A DNA stretch of 64,000 bases, from contig CAUYUJ010003908.1 in assembly GCA_963575745.1 (NCBI GenBank), forward strand, positions 1-64,000, in the 5' to 3' direction. A program made the position numbers and the translations under genes. The stretch's first letter is position 1. Every line of letters begins with the position of its first letter. Below the pieces are notes generated by a model. That model was given only the letters and a program-made list of their open reading frames with translations. It was not told the origin of the DNA and made no database searches. This document shows, piece by piece, positions 1 to 9,272 of this stretch. The DNA is from Prorocentrum cordatum. Lineage: Eukaryota; Sar; Dinophyceae; Prorocentrales; Prorocentraceae.

Positions 1-72
1 CCTCCCTCCTCCCTCCTCCCTCCTCCCTCCTCCCTCCTCCCTCCTCCCTCCTCCCTCCTCCCTCCCTCCTCC
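1..72. repeat. (CCTCCCT)n heptamer tract
   Basis: Pure pyrimidine tract with a 7-base period (CCTCCCT) running from the window edge to just before the leader of retroelement 1. The same heptamer recurs inside the long tract near 46680-46800. It is either the 5' flank of the element or an intronic pyrimidine tract cut by the window edge. Confidence 0.85.
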
Positions 73-263
73 AACAGGTTTGGCTCGAGCGGTTTGCAAA
101 CCGGTTCCGCGCCGATCCCCGCCGCGACGCCCGAAAGGGCCGCCACCCGCCAGGCGCGACGCCTGCTTACTCTCCTCCCTCCTACCCCCAGCGGCCTCGC
201 GACGAGCCCGCTCATCATCGCAGAGCGCGCAAACAGCGCGCAAACGCCCGCACACTTTTAAGA
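73..263 (+). other. Leader region upstream of retroelement 1 ORF1
   Basis: About 190 bases of non-coding leader between the pyrimidine tract and the first ORF1 ATG at 264. It holds a perfect 14-base palindrome, CGGTTTGCAAACCG, at 90-103. A stretch at 78-89 resembles the 3' end of the dinoflagellate spliced leader (10 of 12 positions), but a match of that quality is expected by chance. No TATA-like promoter or typical LINE internal promoter is recognisable. Confidence 0.4.
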
Positions 264-2645
264 GTGCATAAAGCCGCAATGATGCTCTCTCACCACCACT
301 CTTTCCAGGGCCTCCCGCAGCAAGGCGCTGTCCCCACGACCTTGCCCCCGCCTCGCGCGTCGCCTCTCTCGCCAACGTCAGGGCTGCAGCAGCACGGTAT
401 GGCTACCTCCCCCACGCAGCGTATGGCTGCTCCTCCCTCTCCGTCCCTATATGCCACGCGCCTGCCTGCTGACTTTTTTCCTCCCCCCCAGCAGCCAGTG
501 CACCAGAAAGGCAGCGCCCCTCCCGAGCTTTGGTATTGCCTGCAGTGCGGCCGGGCCAATACCACTTTTGACGTTTCATGCCCCACCTGTTTTCCGACTC
601 GGGCGGCAGGACCCCAGCAGGCGACACCCAGCCCCGCCAAAGGTCAGGAGCAGCACAAGCCCCTGCAAGGTGCGGGCCCATGGCCGGGCCACAAGGGCCC
701 ACGCTCCTTTTCTGGAAGCACGGGTGGGGCACACATGGGCAAAGGCCATGCTCCGTCAAATCCGCCATCTTTCGACCAGGTGGCTGCATGGGCAGCGGAG
801 TACGGCTTACTCCCCGCACCCCCAGGAGACCACACGGTCCAGCCAGAAGTGTTCTCCAGCAAGGAGCGCAAGAAGCGGGAGAAGGACGAGGCTCGCAGGG
901 CCCGTGAGGCCCAGCGCAGCGAGGGGGGGCAGCCCGCCTCAAAGGCTCCTGGCACCCCGCACGGCGCCAAGGACACGGGAATCATCGGGCAGTCTCCCCG
1001 GTCGCAGCCTTCGCCTTTTGCGCCTCCTCCCGAAGGTGGGGCCACCTCCCCCACACTCTTCGGCCCTGCCTCTGTGCAGCAGTCTCCGTTCCTCATGGCC
1101 GACCAAGCCTTCTCCTCTCTCGGCGCGCTGGATCCTGCCACTGAGCTCTCAGTAGCAGAGCTCACAGCGCAATGCCCTATCCTCACCCCAGACGAGGCGC
1201 ACTCTCATTCAGCCTGGATTTATCCCCCGCTAGAGCCCGACCGCCTGCTGGAGCACCGCAAGGCCTTTGCCATGAGCAAGGATGCGCTGATCCTGCAGCT
1301 CAGGGCCTCAACCCTCCTAGGACACTCCGATATGCGTATCACCGAGATCCGTAAGGATATTTCATTAGTTAGTTTTCAATTGGCCAATGCGAGGGATCCG
1401 CTAGCCAAGATTAGCGAGCAAGAGCACGTGGTCGCCTCTCTGCATGCCGATTGTGAGCAATTGGCTGCTAAGCAAGCTCAGGCAGAGGAGCACGTGCGCA
1501 ACCTCGCCCTGGCCCTTCAAACCGCGCAAGCGGACCTCAGCCAGGCATCTACATTACTAGCTTATTTCAAATCGCAGGCGCCGCCAGTCGCTGCCATCAT
1601 TGATTCGCCCACGATGGGGGAGGCGGCGGACGAGCCTGGAGCAGTACAGCGCTCTGCGGCACTCTCTGCATCGCACGCGGGCGAGGATCGAGATGGCACG
1701 CCCGACCTAGGAACGGCCACGCCCCTCACTGCCGCGCCGCCCTCCCCTCCGCTCCTCCAATGCCCCGCGCCCCTCCCAGGCTTCCAAGGGTTGGAACAGC
1801 CTTACATCACTTCACTCGCCGCGGCCATGCAGAGCAACGCCGAGGCCATGGCCAGGGAGGTAGCCACCATCAAGGCAAGTTTTGACTCCCAGGCCCAGGC
1901 CATGCGCAATGCAGTAGACACCCTAGCCTCACAGATCAAGGCTGGGCAACTAGTGCCAGCCGCCGTCTCTAGCCACGGTGCCACGCCCCGGGGGGGGGCC
2001 ACCGCGCCGTCAGGTTCTGAACAAGCCCGCGCTCCCGTCAGAGCGGGCCCGCTTTTCCGCCTAGGTTTTGTGCCTAAACCTGGGCCAGCGCCAGTGCCCG
2101 AGACGCCGACAGGGGAGGCGTCCACCACTGCGCCACCAGGAGAGGCCACTACCAACCAGCCGAGCCCAGCAGCAGCTTCCGTAGGGGAGCCTAACGAACT
2201 GCCCCCGCCTACCCGTTCTGCCAGCCAGCTCGGATGGGACCTCTCTGACGAGAAAGGGGAGCCAGTCACCATGGCATCCTCCCGCCGCAGCGCAAGCGCT
2301 CAGGCCAGGGGCAGATCCGCACGCGCGGGCCAGGCCGACGAGCGCACGCTTTCAGGCATCAGCGAGGAAGATTTTGAAGGCAAGCAGGCGGCACGCAGCA
2401 AGAGCCCTCGCGGCTCCCGCCGCCCCAGGCGAGCGCCAGCCGAGGCCGAGCTGACGTCCCGTGCAGGGGACCCCGCCACAGCTGCCTCCCGCTGTCTCGC
2501 CGATGCAATGGCAGACGCAGAGGCAGCGGACCTTCGAGCCGAAGCCGAGGCCCACGCAGCACAGGCTGCTCAGGACGACCTGGCCCAGGCAGCGCGCGAC
2601 GGCACGGTTTTTCAGGTCGCCCCCCTGGACACTGCCCACGGGTGA
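264..2645 (+). CDS. Retroelement 1 ORF1: gag-like protein with RanBP2-type zinc finger
   Basis: 793-residue protein. Residues 1-85 are Pro/Ser/Gln-rich. A RanBP2-type zinc finger follows, with W90, C92, C95, N99, C106 and C109 in canonical spacing; this family binds single-stranded RNA or ubiquitin. A basic stretch sits near residues 195-215. Residues about 357-436 have heptad character and should form a coiled coil. The rest is Pro/Ala/Ser-rich and low in complexity. The likely role is an RNA-binding ORF1 protein of the retrotransposon ribonucleoprotein; that is inferred from its place directly upstream of the polymerase ORF. The stop codon overlaps the start of the ORF2 open frame by four bases. 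ATG 264 is the first in frame. Confidence 0.75.
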   Translation: MHKAAMMLSHHHSFQGLPQQGAVPTTLPPPRASPLSPTSGLQQHGMATSPTQRMAAPPSPSLYATRLPADFFPPPQQPVHQKGSAPPELWYCLQCGRANTTFDVSCPTCFPTRAAGPQQATPSPAKGQEQHKPLQGAGPWPGHKGPRSFSGSTGGAHMGKGHAPSNPPSFDQVAAWAAEYGLLPAPPGDHTVQPEVFSSKERKKREKDEARRAREAQRSEGGQPASKAPGTPHGAKDTGIIGQSPRSQPSPFAPPPEGGATSPTLFGPASVQQSPFLMADQAFSSLGALDPATELSVAELTAQCPILTPDEAHSHSAWIYPPLEPDRLLEHRKAFAMSKDALILQLRASTLLGHSDMRITEIRKDISLVSFQLANARDPLAKISEQEHVVASLHADCEQLAAKQAQAEEHVRNLALALQTAQADLSQASTLLAYFKSQAPPVAAIIDSPTMGEAADEPGAVQRSAALSASHAGEDRDGTPDLGTATPLTAAPPSPPLLQCPAPLPGFQGLEQPYITSLAAAMQSNAEAMAREVATIKASFDSQAQAMRNAVDTLASQIKAGQLVPAAVSSHGATPRGGATAPSGSEQARAPVRAGPLFRLGFVPKPGPAPVPETPTGEASTTAPPGEATTNQPSPAAASVGEPNELPPPTRSASQLGWDLSDEKGEPVTMASSRRSASAQARGRSARAGQADERTLSGISEEDFEGKQAARSKSPRGSRRPRRAPAEAELTSRAGDPATAASRCLADAMADAEAADLRAEAEAHAAQAAQDDLAQAARDGTVFQVAPLDTAHG
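2620..2626 (+). other. C6T run at the ORF1/ORF2 junction
   Basis: Six C followed by T, 18 bases before the ORF1 stop. Moving one base back here takes the reader from ORF1 into the ORF2 frame, which is open across this point. The sequence closely matches the C6T run at the second frame break (5407-5413). It may be a frameshift site, a lost base, or a homopolymer sequencing error. Confidence 0.4.
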
Positions 2646-5431
2646 ACCTGGGCAGACGACAAGGCATACGTCGCAGCCCGCTCCCGCCCATGGGATGGAT
2701 GCTACCGGTTCTCACGGCTACCTCCATCCAGCTGGTCAGGGATTTTGATGCCATTTTTCCCGCCCTCCACTCCTCCTCACCCCCTACATGGCGCAGCCTC
2801 GTCTTTGACACACCCTACGCGGCTTTCGACTCCGCGGATATATACACCGACGCCAGTGGAGGGGCCTCCAAAGGAGATCTCGCTGGCCCGCCAGCGTGGG
2901 CTTTTTTGGTCTTTGCAAGGCTCAACGGCACTCGTCACTTCCTCGGCTTCCTCGGGTGTCCCACACCGGAGATGACAGGAGCAACGAGAGTCTCTGCCAA
3001 GGCAGAATTCGATGCCGCCACCTGGGCGGCGCTATGGGCCCTTCAGTCCCCGCTTCCTCCCACCGTTCCTCTCACCTTTCACTCAGACAACATGGACGTG
3101 GTCTCTACCGCCCAAGGCGGTACTGTGGCCGAGCCACTCATAGAGCACAGAAGTCGCCTTGACAGTCTGTGCAAGGTCCTGGGTCTGAAACGTCGCTTTA
3201 CATGGCAGCACGTGCACGGTCGCCAGGCAGACCCACTCAACGAAATGGTTGACACGGTAGCCAGACTTTATTCCCTCGCAGTGCTCCCTCCTCCCACGCT
3301 CCCACCCCTCATGAGTTTTCTCCAGGACAATGCGCACATCCTGGAGTGGCTCTGGCTGGAATGCCTCCCCCAGCAACAGCGCGCCCTATACCCGCCTAAC
3401 CATCAGGTTAGCCTTAATCCTCCTCTCCCCCCCCGCACCTCGCTCGCTGATGTTTTTCCAGGTCTCTCCGAGGAGGCAACCCCTATCGCAGACGCCACCG
3501 CATCCTGCTGCCTCAGGCTAGCCTCAGCCAACATTCTTTCTCTCACGCCTGCATCGCGCATCTCCCAAAGAGCCAGACTTACGGGTGTGGCCGTCAAAGG
3601 GCGCCTACATCAGTTGGCCGCCGCCTTTCAACGCAATGGGCTCGATGTTATAGGTATGCAAGAAACGCGAGTCAACGCCAAGGGCTCTGGCAAACGCCAA
3701 GTCCCCCCGTACATAGTTTTTCTGTCCGAGTCGCAAGCGGGTACTCATGCTTGCGGCTGCGCGCTCTGGGTCAACCTTAGCACGCCCGTATTTCCTAATG
3801 CCAAAGGCATCCCCACTTTTCCTATAAAGTCGCATAATGTGCGCATTGTACACCAAGACCCGCGAATCATCGCGGCCGTCATAAGTCAGAACGGCCTACG
3901 CTTCAGCATCCTAGTGGCGCATGCTCACCACCATTCCGGTCGTCCTCTCCATGAGCAGGCCGCATGGTGGCAGCACCTTCGACATGTGCATGACCATATT
4001 TTGCCGCAGCCCACTCCCACTCTGGTCCTCATGGACTCCAATGCTGCAGTAGGCACACAAACATCAGCGGCCATCGGCCCACAGCATGCGGAGCAGGTCA
4101 ACACTGCTGGCTCCTTTTTCCATCGCTTCCAACTCGCCTCAAATCTCTGGCTGCCAGCCACCTTTGTGCCCCACCCTATGGGATCGGGCACATGGATTGC
4201 GCCAGCTCGCGACCCCGCCTTCAAACAACATTGGAAGCGCAGGGATTACATAGCTATCCCAATAGGCGCCTCAGTCACTGAGTGCGAGGTCAAGTACTCC
4301 CTTACCCTGGCACTCGCTGTACTAGACCACGCTGCTCCGTGCCTATCTTGCCGCTTCAAGCTTCAGCTGCGCCCAACCGAGGATCAGGGATGCCAGGTCA
4401 TGCGTATCCCGCACGACCCTACAGCGTACCTCGACCCGACGGCCAGGCAGCTTTTTGAAGACACATTTAAGCCCCCTCCCGAACTTTTAACCTTCGACTT
4501 ACATGCCTCTGACCACGCGCTCACCCTTGACCGGGAGGCGCGTAACGCCATGTTACAGGCATTCCCCCAACCCCGCACGGCAACAGGCCGCGCACCTACC
4601 AACTCCCGCATCTCCATGGCCACCCTCGTGCTTATGGATGCCAGAGCCTTGACCATAAGTAAGGCCAACACCCTGCAACGAGAGGCGTGCAACGTTTTAT
4701 TGCGGGTAGCTATCGCGGCTTGGAAGCGATATTTGCGTTCCAGGCAAGCCTTTACCCGTCCCCAAGCCGCCTTGCTCCACCACGACGAGCGCTCGCTGAT
4801 GCCCGCAGTCAATAATGCATTCGCCACGCTTGCGGAGCTCGGCGCTGCCCTGCGCAGCATGCGAGCCAGCATGGCGGGCCCTAACGCCTCCATTAAATGG
4901 AAGCCCCGGATGCGCATGGCCTGCTTGCACCAGTTTTTGGCGGTCTCTCCCATACGCGTTGCTCAAACCCGCTTTCCTCACGGCTGCTCCGCCCCTACCA
5001 TAGGTACCGCATATGCAGCCGCCCTTCACCTACGAGCGCGCGCAAGCGCCCTAAGGGCTATCATCCTAGCTCAATTCACGCAGGCAGTCCGATGCTCCGT
5101 CGACTTGGACGCCTCTTTTCACCTGCAAGGTATTGCCGCCGAAGTGCACGAAGCATGGCAGACCTCACAACAGCGCACTGCCTTTGCGCGCCTCCGCACG
5201 CTCGGCGTTGGCTCTAAAAAGAAGCTACGCACCTCACCCCTACCTATACTCTCCACAGCAGCGGGCACCTTCGTTGTCGACGCCACTCAGGCCGCCGACA
5301 CCTGGCTCTCCCACTTTGCCCGACAAGAGCACGGTGCAGTCATCCCGCTCAAACAAGCCAAGGCCTACGATGCTAGTGCATCGTATCTGCCCGCCGACCT
5401 CACTGTCCCCCCTACTCACTCTTTACCCTAG
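2642..5431 (+). CDS. Retroelement 1 ORF2, 5' part: RNase H and APE-type endonuclease
   Basis: Open for about 930 codons. Residues about 65-210 form an RNase H domain with the acidic set D70 (TDAS), E122, D149 (HSDN) and D204, plus a VHG motif before the last Asp. Residues about 300-570 form an endonuclease/exonuclease/phosphatase (APE) domain: SANI, E341 (MQETR), D465 and N467 (LMDSN), D535 (RRDY), and D562-H563 near its end. The remainder to 5431 is a helical linker leading toward RT. No good ATG opens the frame. It is also open upstream of 2642 in the -1 frame relative to ORF1, so a GTG start, reinitiation or frameshifting from ORF1 are all possible. The reading frame breaks just before RT. 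Confidence 0.8.
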   Translation: MNLGRRQGIRRSPLPPMGWMLPVLTATSIQLVRDFDAIFPALHSSSPPTWRSLVFDTPYAAFDSADIYTDASGGASKGDLAGPPAWAFLVFARLNGTRHFLGFLGCPTPEMTGATRVSAKAEFDAATWAALWALQSPLPPTVPLTFHSDNMDVVSTAQGGTVAEPLIEHRSRLDSLCKVLGLKRRFTWQHVHGRQADPLNEMVDTVARLYSLAVLPPPTLPPLMSFLQDNAHILEWLWLECLPQQQRALYPPNHQVSLNPPLPPRTSLADVFPGLSEEATPIADATASCCLRLASANILSLTPASRISQRARLTGVAVKGRLHQLAAAFQRNGLDVIGMQETRVNAKGSGKRQVPPYIVFLSESQAGTHACGCALWVNLSTPVFPNAKGIPTFPIKSHNVRIVHQDPRIIAAVISQNGLRFSILVAHAHHHSGRPLHEQAAWWQHLRHVHDHILPQPTPTLVLMDSNAAVGTQTSAAIGPQHAEQVNTAGSFFHRFQLASNLWLPATFVPHPMGSGTWIAPARDPAFKQHWKRRDYIAIPIGASVTECEVKYSLTLALAVLDHAAPCLSCRFKLQLRPTEDQGCQVMRIPHDPTAYLDPTARQLFEDTFKPPPELLTFDLHASDHALTLDREARNAMLQAFPQPRTATGRAPTNSRISMATLVLMDARALTISKANTLQREACNVLLRVAIAAWKRYLRSRQAFTRPQAALLHHDERSLMPAVNNAFATLAELGAALRSMRASMAGPNASIKWKPRMRMACLHQFLAVSPIRVAQTRFPHGCSAPTIGTAYAAALHLRARASALRAIILAQFTQAVRCSVDLDASFHLQGIAAEVHEAWQTSQQRTAFARLRTLGVGSKKKLRTSPLPILSTAAGTFVVDATQAADTWLSHFARQEHGAVIPLKQAKAYDASASYLPADLTVPPTHSLP
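5407..5413 (+). other. C6T run at the -1 frame break inside ORF2
   Basis: The 5' ORF2 frame stops at 5431, while the RT frame is open from 5377 and carries on the protein. Both frames overlap across this C6T run. A -1 slip here joins the linker to the RT N-terminus without an obvious gap. In the upstream frame the run reads C CCC CCT, which formally fits the X XXY YYZ slippery pattern. One missing C would give the same picture, so error, decay and programmed shifting cannot be told apart here. Confidence 0.5.
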
Positions 5432-8400
5432 CGCAAATTGAGCGCGCCTATGCCAGGACCCCTGACTCTGCAGCCAGCGTAGACGGCTTCAAAGGAGCCT
5501 TTGTCAAGTCGTTTCACCGCCTACTAGCAAAGCAGTATTACCCGGTCCACCTTAAGGCGCAGCTGCGCCTTGAGGAACCGCTGGCCTGGCGGGGAGGGTA
5601 TAATTTCGACATTTTTAAAGGAAAAGGCAACCCAGCCATCATGGCCAACTCCCGCTCAGTAATGGCGTCCCCTCACTTTTCCAAGCGGCATCGAGCCCTC
5701 TTGCGAAAAGAACTGGTAGAATATCTCCCTCCCGTGGCAGGCGCCGCCCAGTCTGGCGGCATTGCTGGGCGAGGCACCGACTTTGCCACGCTCACGGTCC
5801 TGGCGCACCAGGCCTATGCGACCAGCCAGCGTACTTCCTCCGCGTACATATTTATAGATGCAGTTTCAGCCTTTTACAGGGCCCTCCGACAGCTAATATT
5901 TTATTGCGACTCTCAACAAGCTGACTTATATTACCTTGTTTCTTCCCTTGACCTTCCCCAAGAGACAGGCGAGGAGCTAATGCGACATTTGCTCTCTGCC
6001 CCTCCCATACTGCAGGAGGCTGGCCTCCCCTCGCACCTCCATGCCCAAATCTCGGTTGCATACGAGCACACCTGGGCTTTTTACCCTGGTGCCTCGGGGG
6101 TAGCTCTCACGCTCCGCGGTACCATTCCAAGGCAGCAGCTCGGGGACGTTCTTTTCAACTTCCTCATGGCCCGAGCTAATAACGAAGCTGTTAAACAGCT
6201 CACAGACTCACCGCTTGCCCATCTTATCCTCAAGGTCCAGGTGGACAAAGCTGCTCCACGATCTTTTTACGCTCACCACAAGGACAGCTTGGACTCCTCT
6301 GATACGGATGTGCACCACTACCTGGACTCGTGCTTTTTCGACGATGGTGCCTATGCCTTCCTCGGGCCCACTAAAGAGCTTTTCGACGCCATGCCCGTGC
6401 CAATGGCCATCATAGTCGAGGCCTACGCACTCTCCGGTATCAAGCTCAACTTTCAAGTTAACAAAACGATGTGCCTTTTTCAGTTTAGAGGGGAAGCTTC
6501 CATATCCCTTCGCCGCAAGCTCTGGGACCCTCAAGGGCTCAATGGGCAAATGTTAGTTTCACCCGCCCTCGGGCATAAGCCATTCTCCCTTCACCTCGCC
6601 AGGATCTACACATACCTAGGCACGCATTTGGACGAAAAGGGCAGTATAGGCCCCGAGCTCGCCCACAGGCGATCGGAGGCGGCCCCCAGCTGGCGCAATC
6701 TTGCTCGTCAATTTTTGCGCCACTCCTCCAGTACGTGGCTACACGAGCACCTGCACTTACTGGACTCCCTTATCCTCTCCTCCCGTCTTTTCAATGCCGC
6801 AGTCTGGCCGTTGCTCACTGGACCCCAAATCGTCACCCTCCAGGGAGAGTTCATGCGCATGTACAGGCGCTTGCTCCACCTCCCAAGGTGCGACAGCACA
6901 GCAGAGCGCGACTCCTTTGTTTTGGCCAAAGTCTGCAGACCCCCCCTACCGCAGGTATTTAGTGCAATGCGGCTGCGCCTCTTTGGCCGCCTCCTCCGCA
7001 CGGGACCTCCCCACCTCATCTCCCTCCTTGCCGCGCTAGCCGCGGACGTCCCAGACTCATGGCTCGCTTTGGTACAGAAGGACTTACAATGGCTGGGCGA
7101 TTTTCCCGCCAATCTCGCTCAAATGCCCTCGCCAGTTTCTCACCTGGACCAATGGGAGGCCCTTGCCCTCCAATCCCCCACCGGATGGAAGCGTCGAGTT
7201 CGCAATGCCCTTGCAGCGGGGGCCCAGCATTTCGCACGCGCAGCACTCGCCGAGGCCGCCGCTAAGCACTTCTTTGCCATCTCCGTGCCCTGCGGGATCC
7301 CCCTGCCGACGGACCATGTACAGCATCCGATCGAGCAGCAACGCCTGGCAGCACACTACCCATCTGTGCTCACCTGCCCATGGTGCCCACGCACATTTCT
7401 CAAATTTCGGGGGCTAAAGCAGCATGTGGCCCAGATGCGCTGGACCTTGTCCCATCGGGTCAAGGGCCTGGTGCCCGACACCGCGGTTTGCCCTGCCTGC
7501 AGCCTCCCTTTTGGCTCCCGTGCCAGTCTCATGCAACATCTCTGTTTTGACTCCTTCATCTGTGCTCTCTACCTTCTTTGTCACTCTCAACGCCTGCCTC
7601 AGGAGCAAATCGCCTCGCTGGCCATGCAGCGTTGCGAAAATGCCAAGCTCCAAGTGAAATCAGGAGTAGGGCGTTGGCGGGTGGCATTACCGGCACATCG
7701 TGCCAAGCGCGCTACCACCCAGCACTTTCGAGACTTTGCCAAGCACCTATCGCAAGCGGGCGCCCGCGCCATAATGGCAGTCACCGACTACGCCCTAGAC
7801 CCAGCAGCCGTTACACTGCTTTTTCCTGCCGACGTGCCTCCGCCGCAGCCTCCTCCTCTCCCTGCGCTGCCCGAATGGCCATTTCAACCGCAAGACTACA
7901 CCGGTCTAGCGACTAATGACATTCCAGCGCGCATCAGGCGCAAGGAGATCTTTATTCTCAACCTTTTTTCTGGCCGCAGGCGCGAAGGCGATATCCAGCA
8001 CCACCTGGAATCATTCGCGCCCACTCCCTCGCTTGAGGTTTACATACTGTCGGTCGACATTGCCATCGACCCTGACACAGGCGATCTCACCAAGTCGGAG
8101 ACCATCAAGCTATGGCAGCATCATATTTATGCTGGCAGAGTGGTTGTTTCAGGCGGAGGACCGCCTTGCGAAACTTTTTGCGCGGCCCGCTGGAAGCCCA
8201 ACGGGCCCCCGCCGTTACGCACTATCGAACATTACTGGGGCATCCCCAACGCTACGCCCAAGCAATCTCGCCAATTGCAGATAGCCAACCTGCTTCTCGC
8301 CTCGTTGGTCCTATTATTTGCCGCGCACCTAGACATGGGTACCTCGGCCTGGATGGAACATCCATGCCCCGCGCACTGGGAACCCAGAGCACAGCCTAGC

Positions 8401-9261
8401 TGGATGTGGAGGCCCCTAATGGCCTTGGCTGCTGCCCCGGCTGTCCGCACCACTGACTTCGACCAATGCATGTTTCAACCGTCTTGCCGTCCTCCTAGCG
8501 AATTTGGCAAGGCCCCCACGCGCTTGCTATCGCTCCGCCTCCCTTCTCTCCCCTTGCTCCTACTCAACCGCCCCCAAGGGGCCAAGTGCACGCACCCACG
8601 AGGGGCGCATCGCACATTATTAGGCAAGGACGAGAATGACCGCTTTTTCACGGCAGACAAAAAGACCTATCCCTCTGCCCTTTGCGAATGCCTCGCCCAG
8701 GCCATATACCAAGACGTCATTTTGCCATCTGCTGAAGACCCGCAGGACCTTCCCCCCCAGGCGGACCCTGCCATTCTGGCCCCACTCCTCCGTTTCTCTG
8801 CATCTATGACTAGCGATTTTTGGCTAGGTCCGGACTTCGCTGACCCCTCTGCCCCTCGCACCCGAGCTAAAGTGGATGGGGGGCTGGATCGCTCCCGCAG
8901 GCTTTTGGCTCCGACCAGGCCCTCCGAGCCGTGGCGCCGCCATAGCGACCTCCCATCGGAGGCTCCCGAGACGCCTGGCCCTGCCGATCAGGACTCGGAG
9001 GCGGAACAAGAGGCCACGCATTTTTTGGGCACAGCCCCCATTTTTCCTTCCACTCTCCCTCCGCCGCCGCCCCCTCCCTCCCTAACTCTGGATCAGAAAA
9101 GGCGCATCCAGTGCAATCGGGACCGGGCCAGACAAATCAGGGCCGAGCGTGCCCGCCAAGCGGCGCGCCCCGTCCCGCTCACTGGCCTTACCTTCGCTCA
9201 CATGTGGCATCCTGCTTCCCCCGCCCCGCAGGACTTCAACGCCGACATCTTCGACATATAG
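5413..9261 (+). CDS. Retroelement 1 ORF2, 3' part: reverse transcriptase, C2H2 fingers and C5-methyltransferase-like domain
   Basis: Frame open from 5377; first ATG at 5641 (numbering from there). The RT has motif A FIDAVSAFY (D73), a motif B region near residues 155-180, and motif C FFDD (D234-D235). Two zinc fingers follow at about residues 579-595 (CPWC...H) and 618-640 (CPAC...H). Residues about 768-1030 form a methyltransferase-like domain: a LFSG glycine loop (motif I), an SVD acidic strand end, the catalytic-type GGPPCETF with C843 (motif IV), and a later MEHP (motif VI-like). The tail is Pro-rich and basic. RT would copy element RNA at a nicked target; the methyltransferase-like part could modify cytosine in DNA, which is inference. 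Starting at ATG 5641 would lose the RT N-terminus. Confidence 0.8.
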   Translation, partial: YSLFTLAQIERAYARTPDSAASVDGFKGAFVKSFHRLLAKQYYPVHLKAQLRLEEPLAWRGGYNFDIFKGKGNPAIMANSRSVMASPHFSKRHRALLRKELVEYLPPVAGAAQSGGIAGRGTDFATLTVLAHQAYATSQRTSSAYIFIDAVSAFYRALRQLIFYCDSQQADLYYLVSSLDLPQETGEELMRHLLSAPPILQEAGLPSHLHAQISVAYEHTWAFYPGASGVALTLRGTIPRQQLGDVLFNFLMARANNEAVKQLTDSPLAHLILKVQVDKAAPRSFYAHHKDSLDSSDTDVHHYLDSCFFDDGAYAFLGPTKELFDAMPVPMAIIVEAYALSGIKLNFQVNKTMCLFQFRGEASISLRRKLWDPQGLNGQMLVSPALGHKPFSLHLARIYTYLGTHLDEKGSIGPELAHRRSEAAPSWRNLARQFLRHSSSTWLHEHLHLLDSLILSSRLFNAAVWPLLTGPQIVTLQGEFMRMYRRLLHLPRCDSTAERDSFVLAKVCRPPLPQVFSAMRLRLFGRLLRTGPPHLISLLAALAADVPDSWLALVQKDLQWLGDFPANLAQMPSPVSHLDQWEALALQSPTGWKRRVRNALAAGAQHFARAALAEAAAKHFFAISVPCGIPLPTDHVQHPIEQQRLAAHYPSVLTCPWCPRTFLKFRGLKQHVAQMRWTLSHRVKGLVPDTAVCPACSLPFGSRASLMQHLCFDSFICALYLLCHSQRLPQEQIASLAMQRCENAKLQVKSGVGRWRVALPAHRAKRATTQHFRDFAKHLSQAGARAIMAVTDYALDPAAVTLLFPADVPPPQPPPLPALPEWPFQPQDYTGLATNDIPARIRRKEIFILNLFSGRRREGDIQHHLESFAPTPSLEVYILSVDIAIDPDTGDLTKSETIKLWQHHIYAGRVVVSGGGPPCETFCAARWKPNGPPPLRTIEHYWGIPNATPKQSRQLQIANLLLASLVLLFAAHLDMGTSAWMEHPCPAHWEPRAQPSWMWRPLMALAAAPAVRTTDFDQCMFQPSCRPPSEFGKAPTRLLSLRLPSLPLLLLNRPQGAKCTHPRGAHRTLLGKDENDRFFTADKKTYPSALCECLAQAIYQDVILPSAEDPQDLPPQADPAILAPLLRFSASMTSDFWLGPDFADPSAPRTRAKVDGGLDRSRRLLAPTRPSEPWRRHSDLPSEAPETPGPADQDSEAEQEATHFLGTAPIFPSTLPPPPPPPSLTLDQKRRIQCNRDRARQIRAERARQAARPVPLTGLTFAHMWHPASPAPQDFNADIFDI

Positions 9262-9272
9262 GCAGGCGGCAC

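Noticed and set aside
290-1186. Minus-strand ORFs opposite ORF1 of element 1
   Set aside because: Shadows of the plus-strand coding frame; no domain on the minus strand, while the plus strand has a RanBP2 finger.
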